Part shown: positions 48,901-57,525 of the stretch, one piece after another
How the letters are laid out: the number at the start of each line of letters is the position of its first letter
How positions within the stretch are numbered: position 1 is the stretch's first letter
Source: Lampris incognitus
Lineage: Eukaryota; Chordata; Actinopteri; Lampriformes; Lampridae
Length of the DNA: 64,000 nucleotides
Direction: 5' to 3'
NCBI RefSeq assembly: GCF_029633865.1
Contig: NC_079212.1
Span: 80,320,672 to 80,384,671 of the forward strand
Notes under the pieces: generated by a model
The model's database searches: none
What the model was told of the DNA's origin: nothing
What the model saw: the letters and a program-made list of their open reading frames with translations, nothing else
Position numbers and translations under genes: made by a program

Positions 48901-49187
48901 CTTTTCTTTTCTTTTGCAAGGAGGCCATCAAGAATTTGCTTCATAGTGAAGATACTGCGACACTTTCTGTGGTAGTAGATTGCTGGAATCTGTCCCTCAG
49001 GAATGTCTTTTGCCAGTTTCAAAACTGGTGCATGATTTCGTATCTGAGCTGCCCTGAGCAGAGTTCTCCATGAGTCGACACTTTGTAGTGAAACCAGCTT
49101 ATCTGTATCATCAGAACAGTGGATAATGCACTCCACCCGTGGGCGCTTTGGTATTGGGTAAAAACTTGCTTGTTCACCAGTGGCCAT
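45897..49187 (-). CDS. Large transposase-like protein with N-terminal zinc-binding motifs
   Basis: An uninterrupted frame of 1,096 codons starting ATG at 49,187. The N terminus has two similar Cys/His modules: C20, C24 ... H73, C76 (YYHRKCRSIF) and C123, C126 ... H180, H182, C185 (CIFCQKNSKY, HYHRSCYRLYT). A Lys-rich linker lies between them. The middle holds VCVFDQALYAKAVEI and IRLGVFHTICTLLAIIGKRF. Near residues 890-945 are EFMEGGFSVQLGS, PVDQAIEETVNKDTQTAGG and GFSLKPG, conserved-looking acidic motifs that could include catalytic residues. The frame ends at GPLPWDTGKC, just where the protein should run on into the nuclease-bearing frame; a single extra base near 45,925 explains the switch. 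It lies between long inverted repeats, so it is judged to be a transposase, not a host gene. Confidence 0.75.
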   Translation of the reverse strand: MATGEQASFYPIPKRPRVECIIHCSDDTDKLVSLQSVDSWRTLLRAAQIRNHAPVLKLAKDIPEGQIPAIYYHRKCRSIFTMKQILDGLLAKEKKSCVSAEEKQSKRVARHAPSTSRTYDAECIFCQKNSKYSKRQNTREVLVQCRELRADAKIRSAATKKRDSRILAIVSRDLVAAEGHYHRSCYRLYTKEEVSKGEVASNEDDDAAAQYEAAVNKAYNELFLFIRMELFGNPQVMTMTDLFSRLVASMNSQGIAQVKESTKKHIRRNLESEFAGALQIFPDEKGKFLLYPDNLSVRELAKENQSLKRELQTLKSVSAQDVIAKAAIKWRADNKSQDVPQTWPPEVKPEAECPTIPESLIIFLYSLLTGSNDPDHASQRVQCLLQSFGHDIVYAVTCGNTKPSKHIVLPFSVKSLTGNVELINILNRLGHSVSYSQMEDINTALCLQKLSSSGSGIALPANIHPGIFTTLAWDNIDRLEETVSGEGTSHGVNGIAVQAKPVNPLPVQPMPTVPKTKKRSIDGPPPMLPTYNAGQRVGPPQSKKSDADTAANTKLAREKNLLWVLARMSQQEEQSVSSWTGFNILTRGEMTVIPDNIGYLPTINAPATQMSTVNEVLNQSLSIMQCLGLRKIVCVFDQALYAKAVEITWKHHDQCHDIIIRLGVFHTICTLLAIIGKRFQDAGLKDLCIESGMIAEGSIAGVMDGRKYNRAVRLHKLLYEALMRLTLNGFLSWLEETHRNDMVHLNETLKTIDSLGKEVSQHALKEVLENSSCTCIMDLFEVYREFLRGGNGSLSNFWMSYLDMVEILLGLIRASREGDWMLHLASIRAMIPWCFAYDRMNYARYLPYYYAQMSELPITHPDVYTEFMEGGFSVQLGSTNPFGRIPVDQAIEETVNKDTQTAGGTKGFSLKPGAVTKYYLTAEYRSMYLRQLRDLTGQGRCKWSHPDLQSPRIKRDEADVQSPMDLMENNWLNPMSPDEIDLVSLSTGNMAPPDVTIDLLRALEKGEEAYQAFQQTRLDADPPPVKFHDKMTKQSLKTFSNVSTKQAHGKKAQDVVLKADRNLFSHMILVAESRKVNLKDVLAYPLGPLPWDTGKC

Positions 49188-49864
49188 ATTCAGTCAGTTT
49201 TCACCTGCCACATACAAACAAATACATGTAACTTAGGTGTATGAACACTACTAAAACAAAGTTTACTTTGCTTCACCAGCGTCATATTACCATTATTTAT
49301 CTTACATAGCCACAAATAGATACATTACCTAGTTGCTATGCAACAGCTGTATTTTGTCCACATGAGGCCGCTAAAATCAACACAAGATGAAAGTTCCTCG
49401 TAGCCACTTTAACTAATCATATTAACATATACATTAAAAGAACATGCTAACATTATGGGAAATTAGCTTACAATCTTCTCCAGAGTGAGACAAGAAGATA
49501 GATACCAGTTTCCTCTATATGTGTTTAGTAGAAAGCTATCTGGCTGCACGTTAGCCTAGCTTAGCACAATGAATGGAAGTACACAGTACTGGTTATCCTT
49601 GGTTGTTGGCCAACTAAGAACTGTCCCAGAGTTTAAGCTAGGCTAATCAGTACAAGGGGTGTTGAAATGCTATATTTGTAAAAATCTGGGCAAATACACA
49701 ATCGTGAGAGGCACAGAAACAGGTTTCCTGAAAGAAAAATGAAATAGCTGCTCATTTGGAAAGGTTATCATGTATTATTTTACTTCTGTTAGTGTACCAA
49801 ATAAAATGGCACCAGTGAAGTTGTGTCACCTTGGGTGATATCGATATCTGGTCTGACCTATGGA

Positions 49865-50445
49865 CTAACTGGCTTTGGTCTAGTTAGTTTCTTAGTAATA
49901 ATGCCCTTCTAATTTAAGGTTCACAATCACCTCACACAATGAAATAGTATGGGTATATTATACATTTCCTGAATCTTTACAGTCCTGTGAGTATTCCAGT
50001 TTTTGTGTTTTGTGTCCCTGATATTCCTAGATGCCACAGGGCTAAAAGAAAGTATATAGTTTAGGCGAACATTGCAGAAAGATGTGTGTTATTGACGGGT
50101 TGAAGAGCTCAAGTGACCTCTATATTTGTGAGAAATATCCACAACAGGGCTTGAATGAAAGCTAAGAAGGTCCCCTTTAAAATGATACCAAAGACAATAT
50201 TATAGAACATTGAAAAATGTCCTGACCATGAGGCTAAACCAGGATATGCACCAGCGTCTAAAATGCAATTTACTTTAGGGGGTGGTTAACTTCATGAGCT
50301 GATAACTGTGATACAGCTGCCACTCAGGAATGGTTATCATACCAAAATATCATCTACAGACATGGATCCTTTCAAAAATTATAAGTAAGTTTTGCCACCT
50401 TGAGTGTACCGAAATAGGAAATTTTGGGCTCTGGCCCATGGACTA
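49865..50445 (-). repeat. Right terminal inverted repeat
   Basis: Reverse complement of the left end. It has about 23 extra bases near 49,885-49,910 and about 10 near 50,415 relative to the left copy. It ends ggcccatggactat. The open frame at 50,330-50,545 comes from this repeat and its flank. Confidence 0.9.
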
Positions 50446-50707
50446 TACCTCCCGGCTGCTTCTCATCTGCTCACCGGCTGACTGCACTTGGGTCTGCAGT
50501 TTCGGATACAACAAGAACGGGCAGTGGACGAGAAGGAGCCGGTGACCGGGTCATCATCATCAGGATCATCTTCATCACTGGGGAGGTATGTGTAGCGCGC
50601 TACCAACGTTTGGCCATCTGTAGTATGTGTACACACAATATAGCGTAATTCCGATGCATCGGCCACGAAGCGGATAAACAAACTTTCGCGGTGTTTGTTG
50701 CGAACTG
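50446..50707 (+). other. Leader region before BEL gag
   Basis: Sits between the DNA transposon end and the gag of the BEL/Pao element. It should be BEL 5' untranslated leader. No LTR matching the 3' LTR at 60,679 is found here or to the left of the DNA transposon, so the BEL 5' LTR is missing from the window. Confidence 0.4.
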
Positions 50708-52221
50708 TTGACCGTCACTACGAGCGCGAGTGGAGGCACGGACAAGCCACTGCTCGCGGACGCAAATGAGCCGGTTGCGTCTGGTACAACAAACAGTACC
50801 GATGACGTTATCAGGCCCAAACGGGTGATTACACTTACCCCCAAAGCCTTGTGTAATAAATTGGACAGATTGCAAAAAGATAGAAAATCAAATCTAACTA
50901 AAGCTTGTAATCTTAGACACATGATACAAGGTTTATTGTCAAATGGCAATGTTTCACAGGTGCAACAAGCTTTTGATGAATTTATTGAATGTTGTGATGA
51001 CATAAGGTGTACACACGATTCTTTAATGTCCCAGCAGAACATGAGAAACATGAAGTGTGGTTTCGAACCAAAATGTTGTTCAACGATGAATTTTTCAGTA
51101 AAATAGAATTGTGGTTGAAAAACAAGATACAATATGGTTCTGATAAAAATGATCACAATGTTGAAAATCAAGGTGAACTTAACTGTGACAAAGGTGAATT
51201 TCATGATGATGAAAATGAAATTAATCCAGAGGACAGTGCGTCCAATATTCGTCCCTCAAACAAAAGTGACACCAACAGGTCAAATACTTCATCAGTAATG
51301 AAAGCAGCAGCAGAGAAGGCTGCACTTCTTGCGCACATGACAGCCTTAAAGGAGCTGCACAAACTGGAGGAACATGAGCAACAATTAAAGAGGAAAAAGC
51401 AACAGATGGAATTGGAAGTGGAGCTTGCAGTAACTACTGCTAAGCTGAGTGTCTTTGAAGCAGGTGGTTCTCGAGTCTCCTCTAATGGCATGAACCCTTA
51501 TTGTGAAAAGGAAAAGAGGAAAATGAAACCTGCTTACACCCTTGACCCTACGGTCGAGCCATATAGGCCTGTTGCACAGACCTCGCAGCCACAGGATTGG
51601 TCACTGGCACGCCAACCACCAGCAACAGATTGTAGGCCAAAGACATGGGATTGGTCACTGCTACCACCAGCAGTGGATTGTAGGCCAAAGAAAAACGTCT
51701 CGTTTCCAATGAAACAAGCAACAGGAGCATGCACGTATGCTCCTCCTAGTATGACTGCCTGGATAAATCAAAGCAACAATCAGTATGTAGATCAACAAAC
51801 TCAAAATGCACCAGTAGGCATACCACCTGGCAATATCATCACCAATATGCATAAACAAAATGAAATCACAGCCTCTCTTGTCTACCAGCAAAGGATGTTG
51901 TCGCTGCCCACACGAGACATTCCTGTATTTGAAGGAGACCCATTACAGTATTAAGCATCCATTAGAGCATTTGAGCAACTTGTGGAGGACAAAGCTAGTG
52001 AAGCTGATTGTTTGTATTATCTGGAGCAGTTTATCAGAGGACAGCCAAAGGAATTGGTTCAAAGCTGTCAGCACATGGCTCCTGAGCGGGGCTACAGCCA
52101 GGCAAAGTGCCTTCTTGAGGAACACTTTGGAAAGAAGTGCAGGATTGCCACTGCTTATATAGCAAAGGCACTAGCTTGGCCAACAATAAGATCTGAGGAT
52201 GCCAAAGCCTTGCAGACATAT
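50708..52221 (+). pseudogene. BEL/Pao gag, N-terminal part, broken
   Basis: Two overlapping frames. The first (50,708-51,106) contains LTPKALCNKLDRLQKDRKSN and AFDEFIECCDDI. The second (51,007-51,954) continues with EVWFRTKMLF, then a Lys/Glu-rich coiled-coil-like stretch (MKAAAEKAALLAHMTALKEL, EEHEQQLKRKKQQ), a Pro-rich segment, and PVFEGDP. A frameshift near 51,037 separates them, and a TAA at 51,952-51,954 interrupts the next, still readable part (ECDK-type gag core: ASEADCLYYLEQFIRGQPKE, MAPERGYSQAKCLLEEHFGK). The first in-frame codon that fits the protein start is TTG at 50,708, and no ATG is found nearby, so the start codon seems lost as well. The Gypsy element cuts the frame within DAKALQTY. 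Confidence 0.85.
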
Positions 52222-52636
52222 TGTTATGGCTCGCCCACCCCGCGCCGTGGCCCGCCCACCCCGCGCCGGCAGCCAATCGGCTCGTCAGGGCCGGGCTTAG
52301 TCATCAGGGCTGGGCTTAAGTTTGGTGGCCTCCCACGTGCCCGTTGTCAGTTCGTGTTGTAACCTCCCCGCAGTAGCGGCGACTCTCCTCTCACGGTCCT
52401 TTTCTCTACGAACTCATCCCAGCCCTTGGTTCATGTTTTTCCCTTGCAAGGTTTCCCCGTGGAAGTATCCTGCCTTGTTCCCGTTTGGATTACCCGCGAG
52501 TTTTTTTCCTCCTTGGACTTTCCGTTTTTTCCTTATCACTCATTGCCTTCCTATGTTTGAATAAAGTACGCCAGTTTTCGGCTAACCCCATCTCTGTCTG
52601 GTGTCGTGCGCTTGGGGTTTTCCACAAACCCTAACA
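52222..52636 (+). repeat. Gypsy 5' LTR (415 bp)
   Basis: Starts tgttatggctcgcccacc and ends cacaaaccctaaca. It matches 57,112-57,525 with about eight substitutions and one single-base indel (about 2 percent), so the insertion is fairly young. A likely transcription start lies at 52,346, about 27-30 bp after a cttaag that may stand in for a TATA box. A poly(A) signal aataaa lies at about 52,560. Flanks are catat on the left and cttat on the right, an apparent 5-bp target duplication with one change. Confidence 0.95.
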
Positions 52637-52638
52637 GT

Positions 52639-52648
52639 ACGAACTGAC
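52639..52648 (+). promoter_or_regulatory. Self-priming primer-binding site
   Basis: The ten bases acgaactgac, three bases after the 5' LTR, are perfectly complementary to gtcagttcgt at 52,346-52,355 in the LTR, which is about where the transcript should start. In Tf1 and sushi-type elements the 5' end of the RNA folds back and primes its own reverse transcription in place of a tRNA. No tRNA-like TGG start is seen at the expected place, which supports this reading. Confidence 0.7.
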
Positions 52649-52649
52649 C

Positions 52650-53768
52650 ATGACGACCCCAGCCGACACGGAGAGCGTACCGGCCAGCCCGCTTCGAGCG
52701 GCCCTCATCGAACAGATCCGCCTGACTAACTCCCACACCCAGCAGCTAGATGCGGCCTCCGCCGGGGTGAGAGATCCTCAGACTTGGGTCCCGCCCCTCC
52801 AGGCCTGTGTGGGTAACCTAACGAGGCAGCAGGCGGCGTTGGCGAGCCAACAAGCAGAGATCCTGCGGCAGTTGCAAACCATCACGGCAGCTCTCACCAT
52901 CCAGCCGCCGGGCCAGCCTGCCCCTGGAGTCGTGGGTAACCCGCCCCCTGGGCCCGCGGCCCCGGTTAACCCTGTGGGGCTCAACCCAGTTCCCCGGGAG
53001 CCCTGCCTCTCCAGCCCACGACCGTTTGATGGCGACTTTGAGACCTGTGCCACGTTCATCATGCAGTGTGAGCTGGTCTTCCTGCACCAACCCAGCATGT
53101 TCACGTCTGATGCTGCCCGGGTCGCTTACGTGACCAACCTGCTCACAGGCCGAGCAGCTCAGTGGGCCACTGCTTCCTGGTCCATGAAGGCCAGTTTCTG
53201 CCTCACCTACGAGGCCTTTGAGGTGGAACTAAGGAAGGTTTTCCACCATCCAGTCGGTGGCCAGGACCCTGGTGCTCGGCTGAGCAGTATCCAGCAGGGC
53301 AGTGGCAGTGTCACAGACTACTCAGTGGAGTTCAAGCTGGCCACAGCTGAGAGCGGCTGGAACGACCGGTCACTTCGGGTCACCGTCCGGAGAGGTCTCA
53401 GCGAGGCTGTCAAGGACCAGCTAGCAACCCGGGAGGAGCCCACCTCCCTCGAGGACGTGATCAAGCTCGCCATCCGCATCGACGGACGCCTCCGGGACAG
53501 GAGGCGCGAGCGAGCCCTGCGTGGATCCCCATCCATTCCCCAGTCGTCCAGCACTCCTAACAGGATCCCTACCCCTGTTCGCCCCACTTTCCCTGTGGCC
53601 ATTTCTCCCCCCGCGCCCCAGACTACGACGGGGGAGGAACCTATGCAGCTGGGGCGCACGCGCCTTAGTCCGGCCGAACGGGAGGCCCGGTTCAAGGCGG
53701 GTCAATGCCTCTACTGTGGCCAGAAGGGACATCTGATCAGCCGCTGCCCCACTCGGCCAAAAGACTAG
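52650..53768 (+). CDS. Gypsy (sushi-type) Gag polyprotein
   Basis: 372 residues from the ATG 13 bp after the LTR, an intact frame. The N-terminal part has a helical region rich in Gln and Ala (about 45-85) and a Pro-rich linker. The capsid-like retrotransposon gag domain spans about 120-275 (PFDGDFETCATFIMQCELVF, GRAAQWATASW, GLSEAVKDQLA). A single CCHC zinc knuckle sits at the C terminus (CLYCGQKGHLISRC, Cx2Cx4Hx4C). It forms the particle and binds the genomic RNA. The stop at 53,766 is preceded by an A run (53,759-53,762) at the point where the pol frame, one base back, opens at 53,705; a programmed -1 shift is likely, as in sushi elements, although no textbook heptamer is present. Same domain plan as vertebrate PEG10. 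Confidence 0.92.
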   Translation: MTTPADTESVPASPLRAALIEQIRLTNSHTQQLDAASAGVRDPQTWVPPLQACVGNLTRQQAALASQQAEILRQLQTITAALTIQPPGQPAPGVVGNPPPGPAAPVNPVGLNPVPREPCLSSPRPFDGDFETCATFIMQCELVFLHQPSMFTSDAARVAYVTNLLTGRAAQWATASWSMKASFCLTYEAFEVELRKVFHHPVGGQDPGARLSSIQQGSGSVTDYSVEFKLATAESGWNDRSLRVTVRRGLSEAVKDQLATREEPTSLEDVIKLAIRIDGRLRDRRRERALRGSPSIPQSSSTPNRIPTPVRPTFPVAISPPAPQTTTGEEPMQLGRTRLSPAEREARFKAGQCLYCGQKGHLISRCPTRPKD

Positions 53769-54289
53769 GCTCACTGGGGCCCCGGGAGATCCTAGTGAGC
53801 CGACTTTCCTGTTCCCGCCGTCCCGCCCCACAGAACCATCTAGTTAGCGTTACCCTGGCCTGGGCTGACCAGCGGCTCACGGTGGGTGCACTCCTCGACT
53901 CGGGGGCTGATGAGTGTTTCCTGGACTCGGAGTTTGCGGCCCAGGCTAACATCCCGCTAGAGACGCTGGAGAAGCCCATGGAGGCCTTCGCGCTGGACGA
54001 GCGCTGTCTGGCCAGCGTCACCCAATGCACCCACCCTGTCTCTCTCACCATAGCAGGTAACCATGTGGAGAGACTTCGGTTCTACATCATCCAGTCCCCG
54101 TTAGTCCCTGTGATCCTAGGGCGCCCCTGGTTCGTGCAGCATGAGCCACACATCGCCTGGGCCTCCGGTACCATCATGGAGTGGAGCTCCTCCTGTCATG
54201 CCCAATGTCTCCAGGCTGCTCCCGCCCCATCCCCTCGACGTGCCCCTAGTACCCCGCCTCCCGACCTCTCCTCTGTTCCCCCTGAGTAA
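53705..54289 (+). pseudogene. Gypsy Pol, protease segment, ends at premature TAA
   Basis: Pol opens in the -1 frame relative to gag. About 50 residues in, the retropepsin region starts (VSVTLAWADQRLTVGALLDS), with the catalytic triad in LLDSGADECFLDSEFA and the flap and closing region in PVILGRPWF. The frame is closed by TAA at 54,287-54,289, directly before the connection to RT (the following codons continue with [10 protein letters not shown] in the same frame), so the stop is a mutation and not a natural end. The protease itself looks intact. Confidence 0.88.
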
Positions 54290-55273
54290 CATGAGTTAGG
54301 TGAGGTTTTCAGCAAGACCCGGGCTCAATCTCTTCATCCTCATCGACCTTATGACTGTGCTATCGACCTCCACTCTGGGGCACCCCTTCCCAGCAGTCGT
54401 CTGTACAGTCTGACCATCCCCGAGAAAGCTGCGATGGACGAGTACATCTCTGAGTCCTTGGCAGCGGGGCTCATTCGGCCCTCGTCTTCCCAGGTGGCAG
54501 CTGGATTCTTTTTCGTGAAGAAGAAGGACGGGGGTCTCTGACCCTGAATTGACTATCGCCAACTCAATGAGATAACCGTCAAGAACAAGTGCCCCCTTCC
54601 TCTCATGAGTTCCACCCTTGAGCCCCTCAACCAGGCTACAGTCTTCACTAAGCTGGACCTCCGGTGTGCCTATCATCTGGTCCGGATCCGGAAGGGGGAC
54701 GAGTGGAAGACAGCCTTTAAGACGCCCCGGGGTCATTATGAGTACCTGGTCATGCCGTTCGGCCTCACCAACGCCCCGGCGGTATTCCAGGCTCTCATGA
54801 ATGACATTCTCCGGGACATGCTCGACGAGTTTGTGGTGGTGTACCTCGATGACATCCTCATCTTCTCCAGGACCCTCGAGGAACATGTCCAGCATGTCCG
54901 CCGGGTACTCGAACGTCTCCTCCGGAACCAGCTCTTCGTCAAGGCAGAGAAGTGCCGGTTCCATTCCCCTTCCATTGACTACCTGGGCTTCGTCGTTGAG
55001 AGGGAACAGACCCGGGCCGACCCCCGCAAGATCCAGGCTGTGGTGGACTGGCCCGATCCCACATTACGGAAGGAATTACAGAGCTTCCTCGGGTTTGCGA
55101 ACTTCTATCGGAGGTTCATCCGGAACTACAGCTGCGTCTCAGAACCTCTCACCAGGCTGACCTCGCCCTCCCAGCCGCTCATCTGGTCCCCGGCTGCCCG
55201 CTCTGTGTTCACATCCCTCAAGGAGAGGTTCACCAGCGCCCCGGTCCTGCTCCACCCCGGCAGTTCATCGTAG
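54290..55273 (+). pseudogene. Gypsy Pol, reverse transcriptase segment, broken
   Basis: Same frame as the protease. The first third (54,290-54,604) contains [20 protein letters not shown] and [11 protein letters not shown], then two TGA stops at 54,539 and 54,545. The rest is open from 54,605: [15 protein letters not shown] (with the first catalytic Asp), [28 protein letters not shown] with the YLDD box at 54,842-54,853, and [14 protein letters not shown]. It closes at TAG (55,271-55,273) because of a deletion at about 55,258 that shifts the frame, just before RNase H. RT is therefore dead in this copy through two stops and one frameshift. Confidence 0.9.
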
Positions 55274-55275
55274 AG

Positions 55276-57189
55276 GTGGACGCTTCGGACACCGGGTTGG
55301 GGGCTGTCCTCTCCCAGCGGTCAGCGTCTGACCAGAAGGTCCACCCATGCGCCGCCTTCTCTCGCCGGTTCCTCCCCGCCGAGGAGAACTACGATGTCGG
55401 GAACCGGAAGCTGCTGGCAGTGGTGGCTGCTCTGGAGGAGTGGCGCCATTGGCTGGAGGGGGCGGAACAGCCGTTCACCATCTGGACGGATCATAAGAAC
55501 TTGACGTTCATCCGGGCAACCAAGTGCCTCAATGGTCGGCAGGCACGGTGGGCCAGCTTCCTCAGTTGGTTTGACTTCACGCTGACTTATCGCCCCGGGT
55601 ACCGCAACACGAAGGCAGACTCCCTGTCCCGACAACACCTGAGGAGGGAGCCAGCTACAGAGGAGCCGACTCCCATCCTTCCTGAGGCCAGGGTGGTTGG
55701 CGTGGTTACCTGGGGCATCGAGACCGTGGTCAGGCAGGCGTTGCGCTCCCATCCCGCCCCAAGCCACGTCCCTCCACGCCGCCTATTCGTCCCGGACGCA
55801 GTCCGGCCCCGGGTTCTCCAGTGGGGCCATGCCAGTCAGTTTGCTTGCCATCCGGGAGTCCACCGCACCTTCACCTTTCTGGCTCGGCGTTTCTGGTGGC
55901 CCACCATGAGGAACGACGTCAGGGACTTCGTAGGGGCCTGCTCTGTCTGTGCTCGCAGCAAGGCCTCTCACCAGGCACCCGCGGGTCTGCTGCAGCCCCT
56001 CCCAACTCCAAGCCGGTCCTGGTCCCATGTGGCGTTGGATTTTGTCTCTGGACTGCCGCCCTCCCAGGGTAACACTGTGATCCTGACAGTGGTGGACCGC
56101 TTCAGTAAGGGAGTGCACCTGGTGGCCCTCCCCAGACTCCCATCGGCTTCTGAGACGGCGGACCTCCTGACGAGCCACGTGTTTCGTCTCCACGGCCTTC
56201 CCCTGGACGTCGTCTCGGACCGAGGGCCACAGTTCGTCTCCCAGGTATGGCGGGCCTTTTGTAAGGGGTTGGGTGCCTCTGTTAGTCTCTCCTCTGGCTA
56301 TCACCCACAGACTAACGGACAGACAGAGAGGATGAACCAGAGCGTGGAGTCTGCCCTCCGGTGCGTGGCCGCCAAGAAGCCCAGATCCTGGAGCCGGTTC
56401 CTCCCCTGGGTCGAGTATGCCATCAACTCACTGGTCAGTTCTGCCACCGGCCTCTCACCTTTTGAGGTGTCCCTGGGCTACCAGCCGCCTCTCTTTGCTG
56501 CGCAGGAGTCGGAAGTGGCGGTTCCCTCCGTGCAGGCCCATCTGAACCGGTGTCGTCGCATCTGGGAGGTGACCAGAGCTGCTCTGCTCCGGGCAGCTGA
56601 GCGCGCCAGTCGGGGAGCCAACCGACGCCGGTCCCCAGCACCTACGTACCAACCAGGCCAAAGGGTGTGGCTGTCCTCGAAGGATCTCCCGCTTCAGTCC
56701 ACCGCGAAGAAGCTGAACCCCCGGTTTGTCGGGCCCTTTGAGATCAGGAAGGTTCTCAGCCCCGCGGCGGTGAGTCTTAAGCTTCCGGCTTCCTTGAAGA
56801 CCCATCCCGTGTTTCATGTGTCTCGGGTTAAGCCTGTCTCCCACAGTCCTCTGATGCCTCCGGCCCCGGCTCCGCCTCCCCCTGAGATCGTGGATGGGCA
56901 CCCCCAGTGGAAGGTCCGCCGGCTGCTGGACGTCCGGCGCCGAGGACGGGGGTTCCAGTATTTGGTGGACTGGGAGGGCTACGGTCCGGAGGAACGTAGC
57001 TGGGTCTCCCGCCAGCTCATCCTGGACCCTGGGCTGCTTACTGAGTTCCATCATTCCCATCCCGACAAGCCGGGCAAGTCGCCTGGTGGCTCCCGTGGAG
57101 GGGGGGGGTACTGTTATGGCTCGCCCACCCCGCGCTGTGGCCCGCCCACCCCACGCCGGCAGCCAATCGGCTCGTCAGGCCGGGCTTAG
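55276..57189 (+). CDS. Gypsy Pol, RNase H, integrase and chromodomain
   Basis: An open frame of 637 codons with no natural start; it is the rest of Pol after the frameshift. RNase [15 protein letters not shown], then [20 protein letters not shown], and [11 protein letters not shown]. Integrase: a zinc module (HPGVHRTF ... CSVCARSKA), then the catalytic core with [25 protein letters not shown] and [16 protein letters not shown], holding the D, D and E residues. C-terminal region: [13 protein letters not shown] and a GPFEI box, then a chromodomain at 56,905-57,030 ([33 protein letters not shown]). Chromodomains of chromoviruses bind modified histone tails and steer integration. The frame runs 78 bp into the 3' LTR. 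Confidence 0.9.
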   Translation: MDASDTGLGAVLSQRSASDQKVHPCAAFSRRFLPAEENYDVGNRKLLAVVAALEEWRHWLEGAEQPFTIWTDHKNLTFIRATKCLNGRQARWASFLSWFDFTLTYRPGYRNTKADSLSRQHLRREPATEEPTPILPEARVVGVVTWGIETVVRQALRSHPAPSHVPPRRLFVPDAVRPRVLQWGHASQFACHPGVHRTFTFLARRFWWPTMRNDVRDFVGACSVCARSKASHQAPAGLLQPLPTPSRSWSHVALDFVSGLPPSQGNTVILTVVDRFSKGVHLVALPRLPSASETADLLTSHVFRLHGLPLDVVSDRGPQFVSQVWRAFCKGLGASVSLSSGYHPQTNGQTERMNQSVESALRCVAAKKPRSWSRFLPWVEYAINSLVSSATGLSPFEVSLGYQPPLFAAQESEVAVPSVQAHLNRCRRIWEVTRAALLRAAERASRGANRRRSPAPTYQPGQRVWLSSKDLPLQSTAKKLNPRFVGPFEIRKVLSPAAVSLKLPASLKTHPVFHVSRVKPVSHSPLMPPAPAPPPPEIVDGHPQWKVRRLLDVRRRGRGFQYLVDWEGYGPEERSWVSRQLILDPGLLTEFHHSHPDKPGKSPGGSRGGGGYCYGSPTPRCGPPTPRRQPIGSSGRA

Positions 57190-57525
57190 TCATCAGGGCT
57201 GGGCTTAAGTTTGGTGGCCTCCCACGTGCCCGTTGTCAGTTCGTGTTGTAACCTCCCCGCAGTAGCGGCGACTCTCCTCTCACGGTCCTTTTCTCTATGA
57301 ACTCATCCCAGCCCTTGGTTCATGTTTTTCCCTTGCAAGGTTTCCCCGTGGAAGTATCCTGCCTTGTTCCCGTTTGGATTACCCGCGAGTTTTTTTCCCC
57401 CTTGGACTTTCCGTTTTTTCCTTGTCGCTCATTGCCTTCCTATGTTTGAATAAAGTACGCCAGTTTTCGGCTAACCCCATCTCTGTCTGGTGTTGTGCGC
57501 TTGGGGTCTTCCACAAACCCTAACA
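57112..57525 (+). repeat. Gypsy 3' LTR (414 bp)
   Basis: Preceded by a polypurine tract with nine G residues (about 57,097-57,108). Starts tgttatggctcgcccacc and ends ccctaaca. It carries the same gtcagttcgt block and an aataaa at about 57,449. Confidence 0.95.

Larger units (their letters stand above)
43652..50445 (-). mobile_element. DNA transposon with long inverted ends, Academ-like
   Basis: A 6.8-kb unit is bounded by inverted repeats of 0.55-0.58 kb and filled by one huge minus-strand coding region in two overlapping frames. The C-terminal frame carries acidic motifs of the FEN1/XPG nuclease fold, and the N-terminal frame carries paired Cys/His motifs. In the published scheme, Academ elements are the DNA-transposon superfamily that encodes an XPG-like nuclease, so I infer an Academ (helicase-less) relative. 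I cannot confirm this without a search. Noncoding spaces of 0.45 kb (44,201-44,650) and 0.68 kb (49,188-49,864) separate the genes from the inverted ends; the larger should hold the promoter. A clear target-site duplication is not seen at the outer ends. Confidence 0.75.
52222..57525 (+). mobile_element. Ty3/Gypsy chromovirus, Tf1/sushi type, inserted in BEL gag
   Basis: A full-length 5.3-kb element with both LTRs, gag, protease, reverse transcriptase, RNase H, integrase and a C-terminal chromodomain. The chromodomain, the self-complementary primer site and the gag/pol overlap in the -1 frame match the Tf1/sushi group found in fish, whose gag gave rise to mammalian PEG10/RTL genes. The insertion splits the BEL gag codons for Thr-Tyr and Ala-Leu. 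Pol is inactivated by stops and a frameshift; gag and the integrase half remain open. Confidence 0.93.

Noticed and set aside
43652-50445. Herpesvirus-fused or Zisupton/KDZ-type giant transposon
   Set aside because: No viral genes are present and the recognisable motifs are FEN/XPG-like; Zisupton cannot be excluded by eye but its hallmark SWIM motif was not seen.
54296-54964. 222-codon minus-strand frame and similar frames opposite the Gypsy pol
   Set aside because: Shadows of the GC-rich pol gene; the + strand carries the recognisable YLDD reverse transcriptase.
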